Assembly (NCBI GenBank): GCA_026391715.1
Contig: JAPLDO010000072.1
Span: 1 to 63,049 of the forward strand
Direction of reading: 5' to 3'
Source of the DNA: Bacteroidota bacterium
GTDB taxonomy: Bacteria > Bacteroidota > Bacteroidia > Bacteroidales > FEN-979
DNA: 63,049 bases
In this document: positions 35,701 through 43,686 of the stretch, in pieces
How positions within the stretch are numbered: position 1 is the stretch's first letter
How the letters are laid out: every line of letters begins with the position of its first letter
Notes under the pieces: model-generated
What the model saw: only the letters and a program-made list of their open reading frames with translations
Told to the model about the DNA's origin: nothing
The model's database searches: none
Position numbers and translations under genes: made by a program

Positions 35701-36066
35701 ACCCGGATCTTCGAACCAGGCAAAATCAACCATCACAAAGGATTTGTTCACGGTGGACATGGCTGTTGTCCTCTTCAAACGGGTTGAGCCACTGCTGATG
35801 TTAAACGAGTTGTACTTGACAAACTTGGTTCCATCATAAGCGGCTGTAATCGTTGGATAAGTACTTGCGGTTTCAAAGGTGATCCCTAAGACCGTCCCTG
35901 CAACCTGTTCTACTGCCCATCCCGAAGGAGGAGTAGCGCCATTACCCGCCTCGAAACTTTCGGTCAACAGCATTGTTTGCTGTGCATTTCCAAAAGAAAC
36001 GAAGATAAACATTGAAACTGCAAGCAGCGCCAGTGTTCTCAGCGTTCTGGTAAAATTTTTCATCAT
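29749..36066 (-). CDS. Giant T9SS-secreted multidomain surface protein, paralogue A
   Basis: A 2105-residue secreted protein. It has a signal peptide (about 1-29, ending GNAQQ) and a C-terminal type A sorting domain (about 2022-2105) with the YPNPATE motif and a final KITVTH. In between are an MAM/choice-of-anchor-J-like sandwich (about 35-205), a second beta domain (about 210-370), two carboxypeptidase-regulatory-like repeats (about 375-530), fibronectin-like modules ending in GYNxYR, and a propeller-like segment (about 1206-1480) of repeated short strands. No catalytic residues were recognised. An adhesive or structural cell-surface role is the best guess. It shares long near-identical blocks with paralogue B upstream (36358-43431), but the propeller segment and the part just before the last module differ. 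Confidence 0.88.
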   Translation of the reverse strand: MMKNFTRTLRTLALLAVSMFIFVSFGNAQQTMLLTESFEAGNGATPPSGWAVEQVAGTVLGITFETASTYPTITAAYDGTKFVKYNSFNISSGSTRLKRTTAMSTVNKSFVMVDFAWFEDPGYSTSLDKVDLQWSINGTTWTTAGTYNRYNAVAGWKVKNLILPAGAEGQATLYVAFLFTSAYGNNCAMDLVHVTAGPAAPPAVVTIGTGTSASNYPYLTYWMGGRTQMLYTAAELSTAGASAGNLLSVGFSVISNSTQMMNGFNVKMGLTTATTITAYVNGLTSYYTTPYAVPGSGWQDITLATPFIWNGTSNVIVEICYANTSYTTYTTVNSHAATSNIQGHYADNQTECTVATMNNPTLRPNIRFGVPPITPGALMGYVKDVNTLAPIAGAIVVVGSKRDTTKANGFYMLYNLPSGAAIANCTASGYISGSGNATIVAGAAASLDILLAPGPKVGGAVTDASTGAPIVGATVTVGGIYQTMTVAGGTYLTPLLSMSGVTQVKIGKTGYDDFTGSATLVPNTTSTVDAALLPTAVQPGSFTAALNGPPATAVNLNWAVPLGMYQVIYDDGIQDNFAIWSTAKNLNALKFTALTYPVKLIGGKVNLGVASNYPSNALPFTPFVMMACKADGAGGLPGTIIDTVVVTPLGFGWVEFSFASPINIASGDFYLVMKQGGIPPHAAGLGVDLTNISLRSYSKFVTGGGPWVPAAGTFMMRAILQGTGGPMLSDNSGEKQLITASAPEGLIYESPVASVTGYEANADYQPLAMSYQVWRLKQGEEGNGPPSPTTPWISMYTGSINTTVDNGWGTLPNGPYRWAVKAIYSPPGQRASAPTFSNIIGKGWTANVNVCVSLTCAANPKAGTMVKLINADYPDTNYTQTTDTSGCVHFLNVWKGNYQVQVTRFTYPVYTQNVSVLGNLNLNITLLQNAAPATNLAVNDQNLKATWSPPRAVIYQLDENFSSGFATNQWVTSGGTNWQISNTIGNPAPSAMFNWTPLQTNYNQYLTSKSLAGIHAPQMKLKYDIYLDNYTTTNLNELAVELWNGTAWSVLKTYSNMGGSIAWTAETIDLTTQTHNPAFKIRFHTSGVTSNDINWWNLDNVKIYSTDGTTGPNPCVLGYNFYLNGTLSAFTPDTTYTIPPNQVVYGQTYQACVKAVYGSGYSPQICVTFIAKFLYPARDLVALGLECNTCLSWKKPITMSDAPHVPAFKGMVEHSRSNIGRAPINPANTVSELPTDQPLGSNAFGINMSTYSTINFDVNNVGGATAIAALPNTSDFWHDLEMPANQTVFAYAIRDGSDHLYKVVRATGAFTDLGSMGNGTSDQMLDLAIDGNNGDIYGVSSDAASLTNDKLWKINPAIPSATLVGPTVNSDGMISLAGDKLGNIWGYDLVNDNFYSVNKTTGLATLVGALGFDANYGQCMFFDEATTTITMAAYNLSANSAQIRAVDVTTGASTVMSSTANQIGGATLPVTSSGGGGGTPLGVIGYNIYRGGAFIHYNAHQDSLTYCDYGLNPGTYKYDVKAKYDLTPYGFAGQFGESLGNTAGEQTVNLVCGAPLPFYEPWDAGTFGFNNWAPSGHWTMNTGIGNPAPSADFNWAPALTNYSQALTSEVIDASAWTCAKIWLDFDVKLIDRLITGKEKLTIDLFYNGFWHQKLELSNNGTTNWVPKHLDISTVKGKAFRIRFVASGVNSSDILHWYVDNIHAYGICTPPTTLASSQSQFTTTLTWTAPNCGAGGGGVIMNFIFDDGTAESGVTDNGEVAWLGTEFPISAAYDGVLKEFKMYWMANAAGVPFTMQVDVYSAAHVLLGSSASFQPSSDDWVTVTAPDIPFAGPFYAMVKWNNNPTVTNYFGWDNDGPYTAQDLGWYRDAAGVWAKLSTFGLGIGTGCFVIQAKALVNTDDKMVTLMPGAPAPSAKAPKSNVSITSRVVDTHYYGIMGIETDVADSSVLTGYNVYRTESNGIAPYIKKTATPITPTTYVDTYPSSLENGTFKYFVTSLYKNSVNNDIVCESSTDTITVTFPHVGINELTKNQIMIYPNPATEIVNVKSDFNITSLDVMSYAGQTVFVNRDVNAKTTRINVSTFAAGIYFVKVSTSEGVRTVKITVTH

Positions 36067-36140
36067 TTTTAGTTTTAGTTAATAATTAGTGATTACTTAA
36101 AAAATATAACTGGATCAATATAACTAATTGATATATATAG
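36067..36140 (-). promoter_or_regulatory. Conserved leader of paralogue A, with near-palindrome
   Basis: The roughly 70 bases upstream of paralogue A closely match those upstream of paralogue B (43432-43510). Both contain TTTTAGTTAATAATTAGTGATTA and a spaced ATCAAT...ATTGAT dyad (36114-36132 here). A possible TACATTTG -7 box lies further up at 36227-36234. The conservation may mark shared control or simply recent duplication. The rest of 36141-36287 is AT-rich with nothing else recognised. Confidence 0.5.
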
Positions 36141-36287
36141 TGGGGGTTCTCGTAATCTACATATTCAAGCTGATTTTTTAACTATTTGTAATTTAACTTT
36201 TTAACTAAATTGCATGAATATTCCTACAAATGTAATGATAATTATTAAAATGACTATCCGGTTGTTCATTTAATCTCTATGTAAATG

Positions 36288-36317
36288 AAAAAGGGCTGGC
36301 AATTTGCCAGCCCTTTT
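36288..36317 (-). terminator. Intrinsic terminator of paralogue B
   Basis: Arms AAAAGGGCTGGC (36289-36300) and GCCAGCCCTTTT (36306-36317) form a perfect 12-bp hairpin that ends in Ts on the minus strand. It lies 40 bases after the stop of paralogue B and resembles the terminator after paralogue A. Confidence 0.9.
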
Positions 36318-36357
36318 CAGGATAATAAGCGCAACCCGGCGGGTCGCTCTTACATGA

Positions 36358-39300
36358 TTAGTGTGTCACCGTGATCTTGACCATGCGAACGCCTTCGGAG
36401 GTAGAAACCTTTACAAAGTACACGCCTGGGGTGAATGTTGCCACATTGATTCTGGCTGTTTTGGCGTCAACTGTAGTGTTGAAGTAAACAGTCTGACCAA
36501 CATAGTTCATCACATCAATACGGTCAATAGTGTAGTTGCTCTTCACATTCACGATTTCAGTCGCCGGATTAGGATAAATCATGATCTGACCGTTGGTCAG
36601 TTCGTTGATACCTACATGCGGGAAAGTTACGCAGATTGTGTCGGATGATGGAGTACAAAGAATCGAATTATCAACTGAATTCTTATACAATGTGCTAACA
36701 AAGTAACAGAAGGTTCCGCTGACAAGCGACGATGGGTAAACATCAACAAACGTTGTAGCGCTAACAGGGCAACCGGGGAGAAGATTGAAAGCTGCTCCGG
36801 GTGCGTCGCTGCGGTAAACATTGTATCCGCTGAGAACACTGCTGTCAGACTCATTGTTGATTAATGCAATCTGGTTTGTCATCAGGAAGCTGGGTGAAGG
36901 TTTAACGACAGTCGCAACTTTTGTGTTGGAGTTTACTGCCAAAGTATTCACATTAACCTTAGTTGGCTGTACCAGTTGGTTACCATCGCCGGCTGGGATT
37001 TCGATCCACAGATTCTGCATGAAGTCGCCAACTGCGGAGGCTGCAAAAGCAGAGTAGTTTGGCAAATCTCCAAATACTGAAACGCCATCGGGACCAACAT
37101 TGTCGGCTGAGAAATCGGGATATGCATCCGTTGGTGAATTGCTCATCGGTTCGAGCATTATTCCTATCTGTTTCCCGCCAACGCCAGGAATATTTCCAAG
37201 AGGAATGTTATTTTCCCATTTGTCATCGCCTGTGGTTGTTAGTGGTCCGAGTGTAGCTATTTCAGTAAAAGTAGTCCAATCAACAACATGGATTTTATAC
37301 TGCCAAACGCCGGTGGTTCCCCATGATGCATGGTGGAAATCAATTTTATTCAACGAAGCATCGGGATATGTAGCCAAACTATAAACAACCCCATAAGCGC
37401 GGTTGTATGCCTGGAAGTAAGCGTTATCCGGGGTGCCTGACCATTGGAATAATTTCACGAGCACGGTTGGAACGATAGAAGCACAATCAGGAGCGACCCA
37501 GGTAAGGGTAGTTGTAAATTGTGATTGTGAAGCCGCGAGTGTTTTGGCAGGGTTACAGATTCCATAAGCATGAACATTGTCAACATACCAGTGCAGTATA
37601 TCGCTGGAGTTAACGCCGCTCGCTACAAAGCGAATACGGAAAGCCTTGCCTTTTACAACGTCAATATTAACGTGCTTGGGCACCCAGTTGGTAGAGCCAT
37701 TGTTTGAAACTTCCATCTTCTGGTGCCATGTGCCGCCATAGAAAATGTCAATTGTCAATTTTTCCTTGCCGGTATTGAGGCGGTCAATAAGTTTTAAATC
37801 GAAATCGAGCCAAATCTTGGCGCATGTCCATGCAGAAGCGTCAATTACTTCGCTGGTCAGAGCCTGTGAATAGTTCGTAAGGGCAGGATCCCAATGGAAG
37901 TCGGCAGATGGAGCCGGGTTTCCGATTCCTGTATTCATTGTCCAGTGACCTGTAGGAGCCCATTGGTTGAAGGTAAATGTACCTGCATCCCATGGTTCGT
38001 AGAATGGCAGCGGAGCGCCGCAAATCAGGGTCACGCTTTTTTCACCGGCAGTGTTGCCAAGCGATTCGCCAAACTGTCCTGGAAAACCATAAGGAGTAAG
38101 GTCATATTTGGCTTTAACTTCATATTTGTATGTACCCGGGTTAAGACCGTAATCCCACCAGCTAATAGTATCCTTGTAAGGAACGTTGTGCCTGAAGGCG
38201 CCGTCACGATAGATGTTATAGCCAATCAATCCTGGAGGATCGCCGCCAACAGGACCGCCGCCGGCGCGAAGTTCAGTTGCAAATACCCAGTTCAGGTTCT
38301 GAACGCCGCCAAGTAAGCCGAATTTGCCTGCATGGTCAACAGTTTCCAAACCACCTGCCGAGCCGCCGCTTGGGAACCCAACTAAGGTGCTAACATTCTT
38401 GATTACGCCAGTTGCTGTAAGAGTAGTTCCGGTAATCTTGAATTGCTGTAACTCATCTAATGGGGTTCCGTTCTGAGCATGAACCCAAAGGAATGGTCCT
38501 GTAGGATCGGGATCATAAGCGCTGCCATAAGCGCTCAACATTGCGGGTCCGGTAGCAACTACGGCTCCGGTTGTAGCGCTGACGAGGAACATGGTGTACC
38601 AGTCGCCTACCCAGAATCCGTTATTTACGGGGTCATAAGCAATGTGACGGATATTTCCGGCTCCTGATGTAGCGAGAGTGGAAACAACGGTATGCGCAGC
38701 GAGGTCAAGCTTGCTGATTGTGCTTGTATAACCTGTTGCATAAGCATTGGTGCCATCGAAAGCGAAGTCACGGTTTGCAGTGAGACCAGGAATGTCAAAC
38801 TGTTCAACCTGAACGCCTGTGGTTTTATTATATTTATGGAACCAGTTTGTACCGCCGCCGCTAAGAGACCAGCTACAAGTATAGATAAAGTCGCCGATGC
38901 AAACAACGCCAGTTTCCTGGTTGGTAGCAGCAGCCCATGCAAACATCAAATCCCACAATGCTTCACTGTTGTCAACATTGGCAGGTTTTGTTGTAACGAG
39001 ATCAAACGGCGCCACGTCGGCAATGCTGTTCGGATCAACAACTCTCGGAGTCATACTCAGAATCTGGGGAGCGTCTGCCATTACCTGCGGTTTTTTCCAG
39101 GTAAGGTGTACGTTACATTCAACAGCCTCCAATGCAAGGTCGCGTGCAGGATAGAGGAATTTCGAAATAAAGGTGACACAAATCTGCGGGCTGTAGCCAC
39201 TGCCGTAAACAGCTTTTACACAAGCGGTGTTGGTTGTGCCATAAACCACCTGATTCGGCGGAATGTTAAATGTCGTATCGGGAGTGAATGCAAGCAGTAC

Positions 39301-42300
39301 ATTGTTCAGGTAGAAGTTGTAACCAATTACACATGGGTTCGGACCTGAAGTTCCATCTGTGCTATATACCTTCACATTGTCAAGATTCCACCAGTTGATG
39401 TCGTTTGAGGTAACGCCACTTGTGTGGAAACGAATCTTGAATGCGGGGTTGTTTGTTTGTGTTGAGATATCAAGAGTCGCTGTAGTCCATGAAATGCCGC
39501 CGCCAGCATTACTGTAAGTTTTAAGGATAGACCACGCAGCGCCGTTCCACAACTCAACTGCCAACTCGTTAAGGTTGCTGGTTGAAAAGTTGTCAAGGTA
39601 AATGTCATACTTGAGTTTCATTTGCGGAGCATGAATACCTGCCAGCGATTTACTGGTTAGATACTGGTTGTAGTTGGTTTGAAGCGGCGTCCAGTTAAAC
39701 ATGGCGGACGGAGCCGGATTACCTATTGTATTTGATATCTGCCAGTTTGTGCCGCCGGAAGTTACCCATTGGTTGGGTGCAAAGCCGCCGCTGAAGTTTT
39801 CATCAAGTTGATAAACCATAGCCCGCGGGGGACTCCATGTAGATTTCAAACTCTGATCGTTCACCACGAGATTGGTAGCCGGAGCAGCATTCTGGAGGAG
39901 CGTAATGTTGTAAGAAGCGTCGCCCAGAATTGATACGTTCTGTGTATAAACCGGATATGTGAACCGGGTAACCTCTATTTGATAGTTCCCTTTCCAGACA
40001 TTAGTAAAATGAACACATCCTGAAGTATCGGTAGTCCGCGTATAACTGCTATCGGGAAAATCGGCGTTGATCAGTTTAACCATCGTACCGGCTTTTGGAT
40101 TGGCGGCGCAGGTTAATGAAACGCATACATTCACGTTGGCAGTCCAGCATTTACCAATAACATTGGAGAATGTTGGCGCTGATGGGCGCTGTCCCGGCGG
40201 CGAATAGATAGCTTTAACAGCCCAGCGGTATGGAGCGCATGCAAGGGTAGCCCAGCTATTGTCAACAGTAGAGTTGATATTGCCGGTATAAATGGAAATC
40301 CACGGACCCATGTTTCCTTCCTGACCCTGTTTCAAACGCCATACCTGATATGACATGGTGCTGGAAGTTGCCTGCGTTCCGTTGATTTTAAACGGAATAC
40401 CCTGAGCGTAAGGAGTGGTGGCGCCACTTGTGATTGCAGAATAGCCCGCTGTTGTTCCACCATAAACCAAAGCATTACCCGTTGTAGGAGTATTATTGAT
40501 GGTTACGTAAGGACACCATGGACCTGAAGCAAGCGATCCCAAAGCTGCAAATTCAATCCAATAGTTACCGGCAGGAAGACTGAGACCAGAAGTATTTACA
40601 ACGATCTTCATAATCGGACGCTGGTTATTCAGCGTAACGCTTACGCGGTAAATGTTGGTGAAAGATGTACTCGACATTCTGTTGGTTGATGTATCGCCCC
40701 AAACCACGGTTGATCCGGGTAAACTGGGGTTACCATTCAGAATACGGCAGTAAGCGGCAGTAAATGTTGAAGTTGTGGTAGAGCCTGTCTGGTATCCATA
40801 AAATTCAATGGAAGATACGTTCCATGGATTTCCACTTACGGTGAAATCATCAGCAACGCGTAAAAAGCCTGCATGGTTAAAACTCATTCCATAACCGTTC
40901 AGCGGAGCCTGGAGCATACTTTCATCAGCGCCGCCAAAGCCTGTTCCTGTGCTGTTGATCATAGGACCATTGTCATAAAGAACAGCGCCCGGAGCGTCGG
41001 TAGGAATCACAGAGCCAACAATGTTGGAACCAATGCCTTCATCTACTAATGGCTGGTTAACAGCAACCGGTACTGTAAACTGCGGAGCGGAATTTGTGTT
41101 CTGCATGGTTGACCATTCGAATGGTTCAGCGCTGGCAACTGCTTCATAACCTGTTACAGTTGAAACCGGCGATTCATAGATTAAGCCATCAACTGCGGAA
41201 GCTGTGATAAGTTGTTTTTCGCCTGAATTATCCAACAGCATCGGACCGCCGGTACCCTGTACAATAGCGCGCATCATAAAGGTGCCTGCCGCTGGTACCC
41301 AGGGACCGCCGCCGGTAACGAATTTTGAATAACTGCGGAGGGAGATATTGGTAAGATCAACACCCAGACCTGCTGCATGTGGCGGAGTTCCACCCTGTTT
41401 CATAACGAGGTAGAAATCGCCGGAGTTGATGGTTATCGGGGTGGCAAATGAGAAATCAGCCCAGCCAAATCCGAGAGGAGTGACTTCAACGCTGTCAAAA
41501 ATTGTTCCCGGTACGCCGCCGGCGCCATCGGCTTTACAAGCCATCATAACGAATTTTGTAAGAGGCAGGGCATTCGACGGGTAGTTTGCAGCAATGCCGA
41601 GGTTAACTTTTCCACCCATAAGTTTGATTGGGTAAGCAAGCGCTGTAAATTTCAGTGCATTGAGGTTTTTGGCAGTTGCCCAGATAGCAAAATTATCCTG
41701 GATACCATCATCATAAATGAGTTGGTACATTCCCAGGGGAACAAGCCAATTGAGGTTAACCGCTGTGGCAGGAGGTCCGTTTAAAGCTGCTGTGAATGGA
41801 CCCGGAGGAACGGCAGTAGGTAACAATGCTGCATCCAATGAAGCAGTCGTATTTGGAACCAATGTAACAGTTCCCGTAAAATTATCATATCCTGTTTTTC
41901 CAATTGTAACGGTTTGAAGTCCAGACAAGGAAAGCAGTGGAGTAAGGTAAACACCGCCTGCTACGGACATAGTAATGGGCTGTCCGCCAACGCCAACAGT
42001 TACGGTAGCGCCCACAATTGGAGCGCCTGTTGAAGCGTCAGTGACAATACCGCCAACTTTGGGTCCTGGGCAAGGTAATAAATCAAGAGATGTTGCCTGA
42101 CCTGCTACGATTGTAGCATTTGCTGTGGTGGAAATGTAACCTGTAGCAGTGCAGTTGACAATAGCAGCGCCGGAAGGAAGATTATAAAGCATGTAAAAAC
42201 CATTTGCTTTTGTTGTATCGCGTTTTGAACCTACTACAACAAAGGCGCCTGCAATCGGCGCACCTGTGTTACAATCCTTTACATAACCCATTAAAGCGCC

Positions 42301-43431
42301 AGGAGTAATAGGCGGGGTGCCAAAACGGATGTTTGGGGTAGTAGTCTGAACGGCGCCTGCCATGGTTCCTGGACAACCTGCATAATTATCAGCATGATAA
42401 TGCCAGGTGGTTCCGGTAGCGGCTGTTCCATTTACCGTTGAATTTGAAGTGTAAGAACCATTGTCGCCGAAACAAATTTCAACGATCACATTAGAGGTTC
42501 CATCCCATGCAAATGGGGTGGTAAGAGTAATGTCTCTCCAGCCTGTGCCGGGAACTCCGTAGTTCACCTGATATACTGTGTTCATACCGGCAGTAACCCA
42601 ACTTGTGAGGGTGGCGCTTGTGGTATGACCCATCTTAATTGTGAAATTTGTCATGGACTGGGCTGCGGCGGAAACAATATCAAAACCAACGCTACTGAAA
42701 TTACTTGCAGAAGCGCCGGCAGCGGTAAGTTGAGCTGCAGTGTAAACCATCTGGGTTCTTGATCCCATGTAGAAGGTGTAATAAGGCCAACCAACTGCGG
42801 TTGTACCTGTTCCAATTGTTACAAAGGCAGGTGGCGCGGCAGGGCCTGCTGTTACATGCACGAGGTCCATGTCGCAGTTATTTCCATAAGCCGATGTAAA
42901 GAGGAAAGCAACATAAAGTGTAGCTTGTCCGCTGGCGCCCGAAGGCAGAATAACGTTCTTCACTTTCCAACCGGCTACTGCATTGTAGCGGTTAAAAGAT
43001 CCGGCCGTTGTCCATGTAGTACCATTTATTGACCATTGTACATCAACCTTGTCAAGGCTTGTTGAATAACCTGGGTCTTCGAACCAGGCAAAATCAACCA
43101 TAACAAAGGATTTGTTCACGGTGGACATGGCTGTTGTTCTTTTCAAACGGCTTGAGCCACTGCTGATGTTGAACGAGTTGTACTTGACAAACTTGGTTCC
43201 ATCATAAGCGGCTGTAACCGTTGGATAAGTGCTTGCGGTTTCAAAGGTGATCCCTAAGATCGTCCCTGTAACCTGTTCTACCGCCCATCCCGAAGGAGGG
43301 GTAGCGCCATTACCCGCCTCGAAACTTTCGGTCAACAGCATAGTTTGCTGTGCAATTCCAAAAGAAACGAAGATGAACATTGATACTGCAAGCAGCGCCA
43401 GTGTTCTCAGCGTTTTGGTAACATTTCTCAT
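36358..43431 (-). CDS. Giant T9SS-secreted multidomain surface protein, paralogue B
   Basis: A 2357-residue secreted protein. The signal peptide and first 200 residues are almost the same as in paralogue A, as are the carboxypeptidase-regulatory-like repeats near 376-530, the Fn3-like modules, and the T9SS sorting domain (about 2277-2357, YPNPATE). Compared with A it carries an extra module of about 260 residues (about 764-1024), an unrelated propeller-like segment (about 1457-1729) and an unrelated domain before the last module (about 1980-2184). It was probably made by duplication with later exchange of internal modules. No enzyme motif was seen, and surface attachment or matrix formation is a guess. 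Confidence 0.88.
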   Translation of the reverse strand: MRNVTKTLRTLALLAVSMFIFVSFGIAQQTMLLTESFEAGNGATPPSGWAVEQVTGTILGITFETASTYPTVTAAYDGTKFVKYNSFNISSGSSRLKRTTAMSTVNKSFVMVDFAWFEDPGYSTSLDKVDVQWSINGTTWTTAGSFNRYNAVAGWKVKNVILPSGASGQATLYVAFLFTSAYGNNCDMDLVHVTAGPAAPPAFVTIGTGTTAVGWPYYTFYMGSRTQMVYTAAQLTAAGASASNFSSVGFDIVSAAAQSMTNFTIKMGHTTSATLTSWVTAGMNTVYQVNYGVPGTGWRDITLTTPFAWDGTSNVIVEICFGDNGSYTSNSTVNGTAATGTTWHYHADNYAGCPGTMAGAVQTTTPNIRFGTPPITPGALMGYVKDCNTGAPIAGAFVVVGSKRDTTKANGFYMLYNLPSGAAIVNCTATGYISTTANATIVAGQATSLDLLPCPGPKVGGIVTDASTGAPIVGATVTVGVGGQPITMSVAGGVYLTPLLSLSGLQTVTIGKTGYDNFTGTVTLVPNTTASLDAALLPTAVPPGPFTAALNGPPATAVNLNWLVPLGMYQLIYDDGIQDNFAIWATAKNLNALKFTALAYPIKLMGGKVNLGIAANYPSNALPLTKFVMMACKADGAGGVPGTIFDSVEVTPLGFGWADFSFATPITINSGDFYLVMKQGGTPPHAAGLGVDLTNISLRSYSKFVTGGGPWVPAAGTFMMRAIVQGTGGPMLLDNSGEKQLITASAVDGLIYESPVSTVTGYEAVASAEPFEWSTMQNTNSAPQFTVPVAVNQPLVDEGIGSNIVGSVIPTDAPGAVLYDNGPMINSTGTGFGGADESMLQAPLNGYGMSFNHAGFLRVADDFTVSGNPWNVSSIEFYGYQTGSTTTSTFTAAYCRILNGNPSLPGSTVVWGDTSTNRMSSTSFTNIYRVSVTLNNQRPIMKIVVNTSGLSLPAGNYWIEFAALGSLASGPWCPYVTINNTPTTGNALVYGGTTAGYSAITSGATTPYAQGIPFKINGTQATSSTMSYQVWRLKQGQEGNMGPWISIYTGNINSTVDNSWATLACAPYRWAVKAIYSPPGQRPSAPTFSNVIGKCWTANVNVCVSLTCAANPKAGTMVKLINADFPDSSYTRTTDTSGCVHFTNVWKGNYQIEVTRFTYPVYTQNVSILGDASYNITLLQNAAPATNLVVNDQSLKSTWSPPRAMVYQLDENFSGGFAPNQWVTSGGTNWQISNTIGNPAPSAMFNWTPLQTNYNQYLTSKSLAGIHAPQMKLKYDIYLDNFSTSNLNELAVELWNGAAWSILKTYSNAGGGISWTTATLDISTQTNNPAFKIRFHTSGVTSNDINWWNLDNVKVYSTDGTSGPNPCVIGYNFYLNNVLLAFTPDTTFNIPPNQVVYGTTNTACVKAVYGSGYSPQICVTFISKFLYPARDLALEAVECNVHLTWKKPQVMADAPQILSMTPRVVDPNSIADVAPFDLVTTKPANVDNSEALWDLMFAWAAATNQETGVVCIGDFIYTCSWSLSGGGTNWFHKYNKTTGVQVEQFDIPGLTANRDFAFDGTNAYATGYTSTISKLDLAAHTVVSTLATSGAGNIRHIAYDPVNNGFWVGDWYTMFLVSATTGAVVATGPAMLSAYGSAYDPDPTGPFLWVHAQNGTPLDELQQFKITGTTLTATGVIKNVSTLVGFPSGGSAGGLETVDHAGKFGLLGGVQNLNWVFATELRAGGGPVGGDPPGLIGYNIYRDGAFRHNVPYKDTISWWDYGLNPGTYKYEVKAKYDLTPYGFPGQFGESLGNTAGEKSVTLICGAPLPFYEPWDAGTFTFNQWAPTGHWTMNTGIGNPAPSADFHWDPALTNYSQALTSEVIDASAWTCAKIWLDFDLKLIDRLNTGKEKLTIDIFYGGTWHQKMEVSNNGSTNWVPKHVNIDVVKGKAFRIRFVASGVNSSDILHWYVDNVHAYGICNPAKTLAASQSQFTTTLTWVAPDCASIVPTVLVKLFQWSGTPDNAYFQAYNRAYGVVYSLATYPDASLNKIDFHHASWGTTGVWQYKIHVVDWTTFTEIATLGPLTTTGDDKWENNIPLGNIPGVGGKQIGIMLEPMSNSPTDAYPDFSADNVGPDGVSVFGDLPNYSAFAASAVGDFMQNLWIEIPAGDGNQLVQPTKVNVNTLAVNSNTKVATVVKPSPSFLMTNQIALINNESDSSVLSGYNVYRSDAPGAAFNLLPGCPVSATTFVDVYPSSLVSGTFCYFVSTLYKNSVDNSILCTPSSDTICVTFPHVGINELTNGQIMIYPNPATEIVNVKSNYTIDRIDVMNYVGQTVYFNTTVDAKTARINVATFTPGVYFVKVSTSEGVRMVKITVTH

Positions 43432-43510
43432 AATTTTAAGGTTTTAGTTAATAATTAGTGATTAGTAATAGAATATAAGGGGATCAATTAATTAATTGAT
43501 ATATATGATG
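43432..43510 (-). promoter_or_regulatory. Conserved leader of paralogue B, with perfect palindrome
   Basis: This leader matches the one at 36067-36140 and contains the perfect 18-bp palindrome ATCAATTAATTAATTGAT at 43483-43500. A TATCTTTG (-7-like on the minus strand) lies at 43620-43627, about 190 bases before the start codon. The intervening sequence is AT-rich. Confidence 0.5.
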
Positions 43511-43686
43511 AAATAGGCTTTCAATTTTCAAAAACTTCAAACTTATAAAAAAAATCACAATTGTTATTTGTGCTGATTTTCAATTATTTGAAATAATAAT
43601 CCTTTTATATTAAAACATGCAAAGATAAGCGCATTTTCTGAATTGGTAAAAGCATCCTGATTTTATTTTTTCATACGATGAAAATA

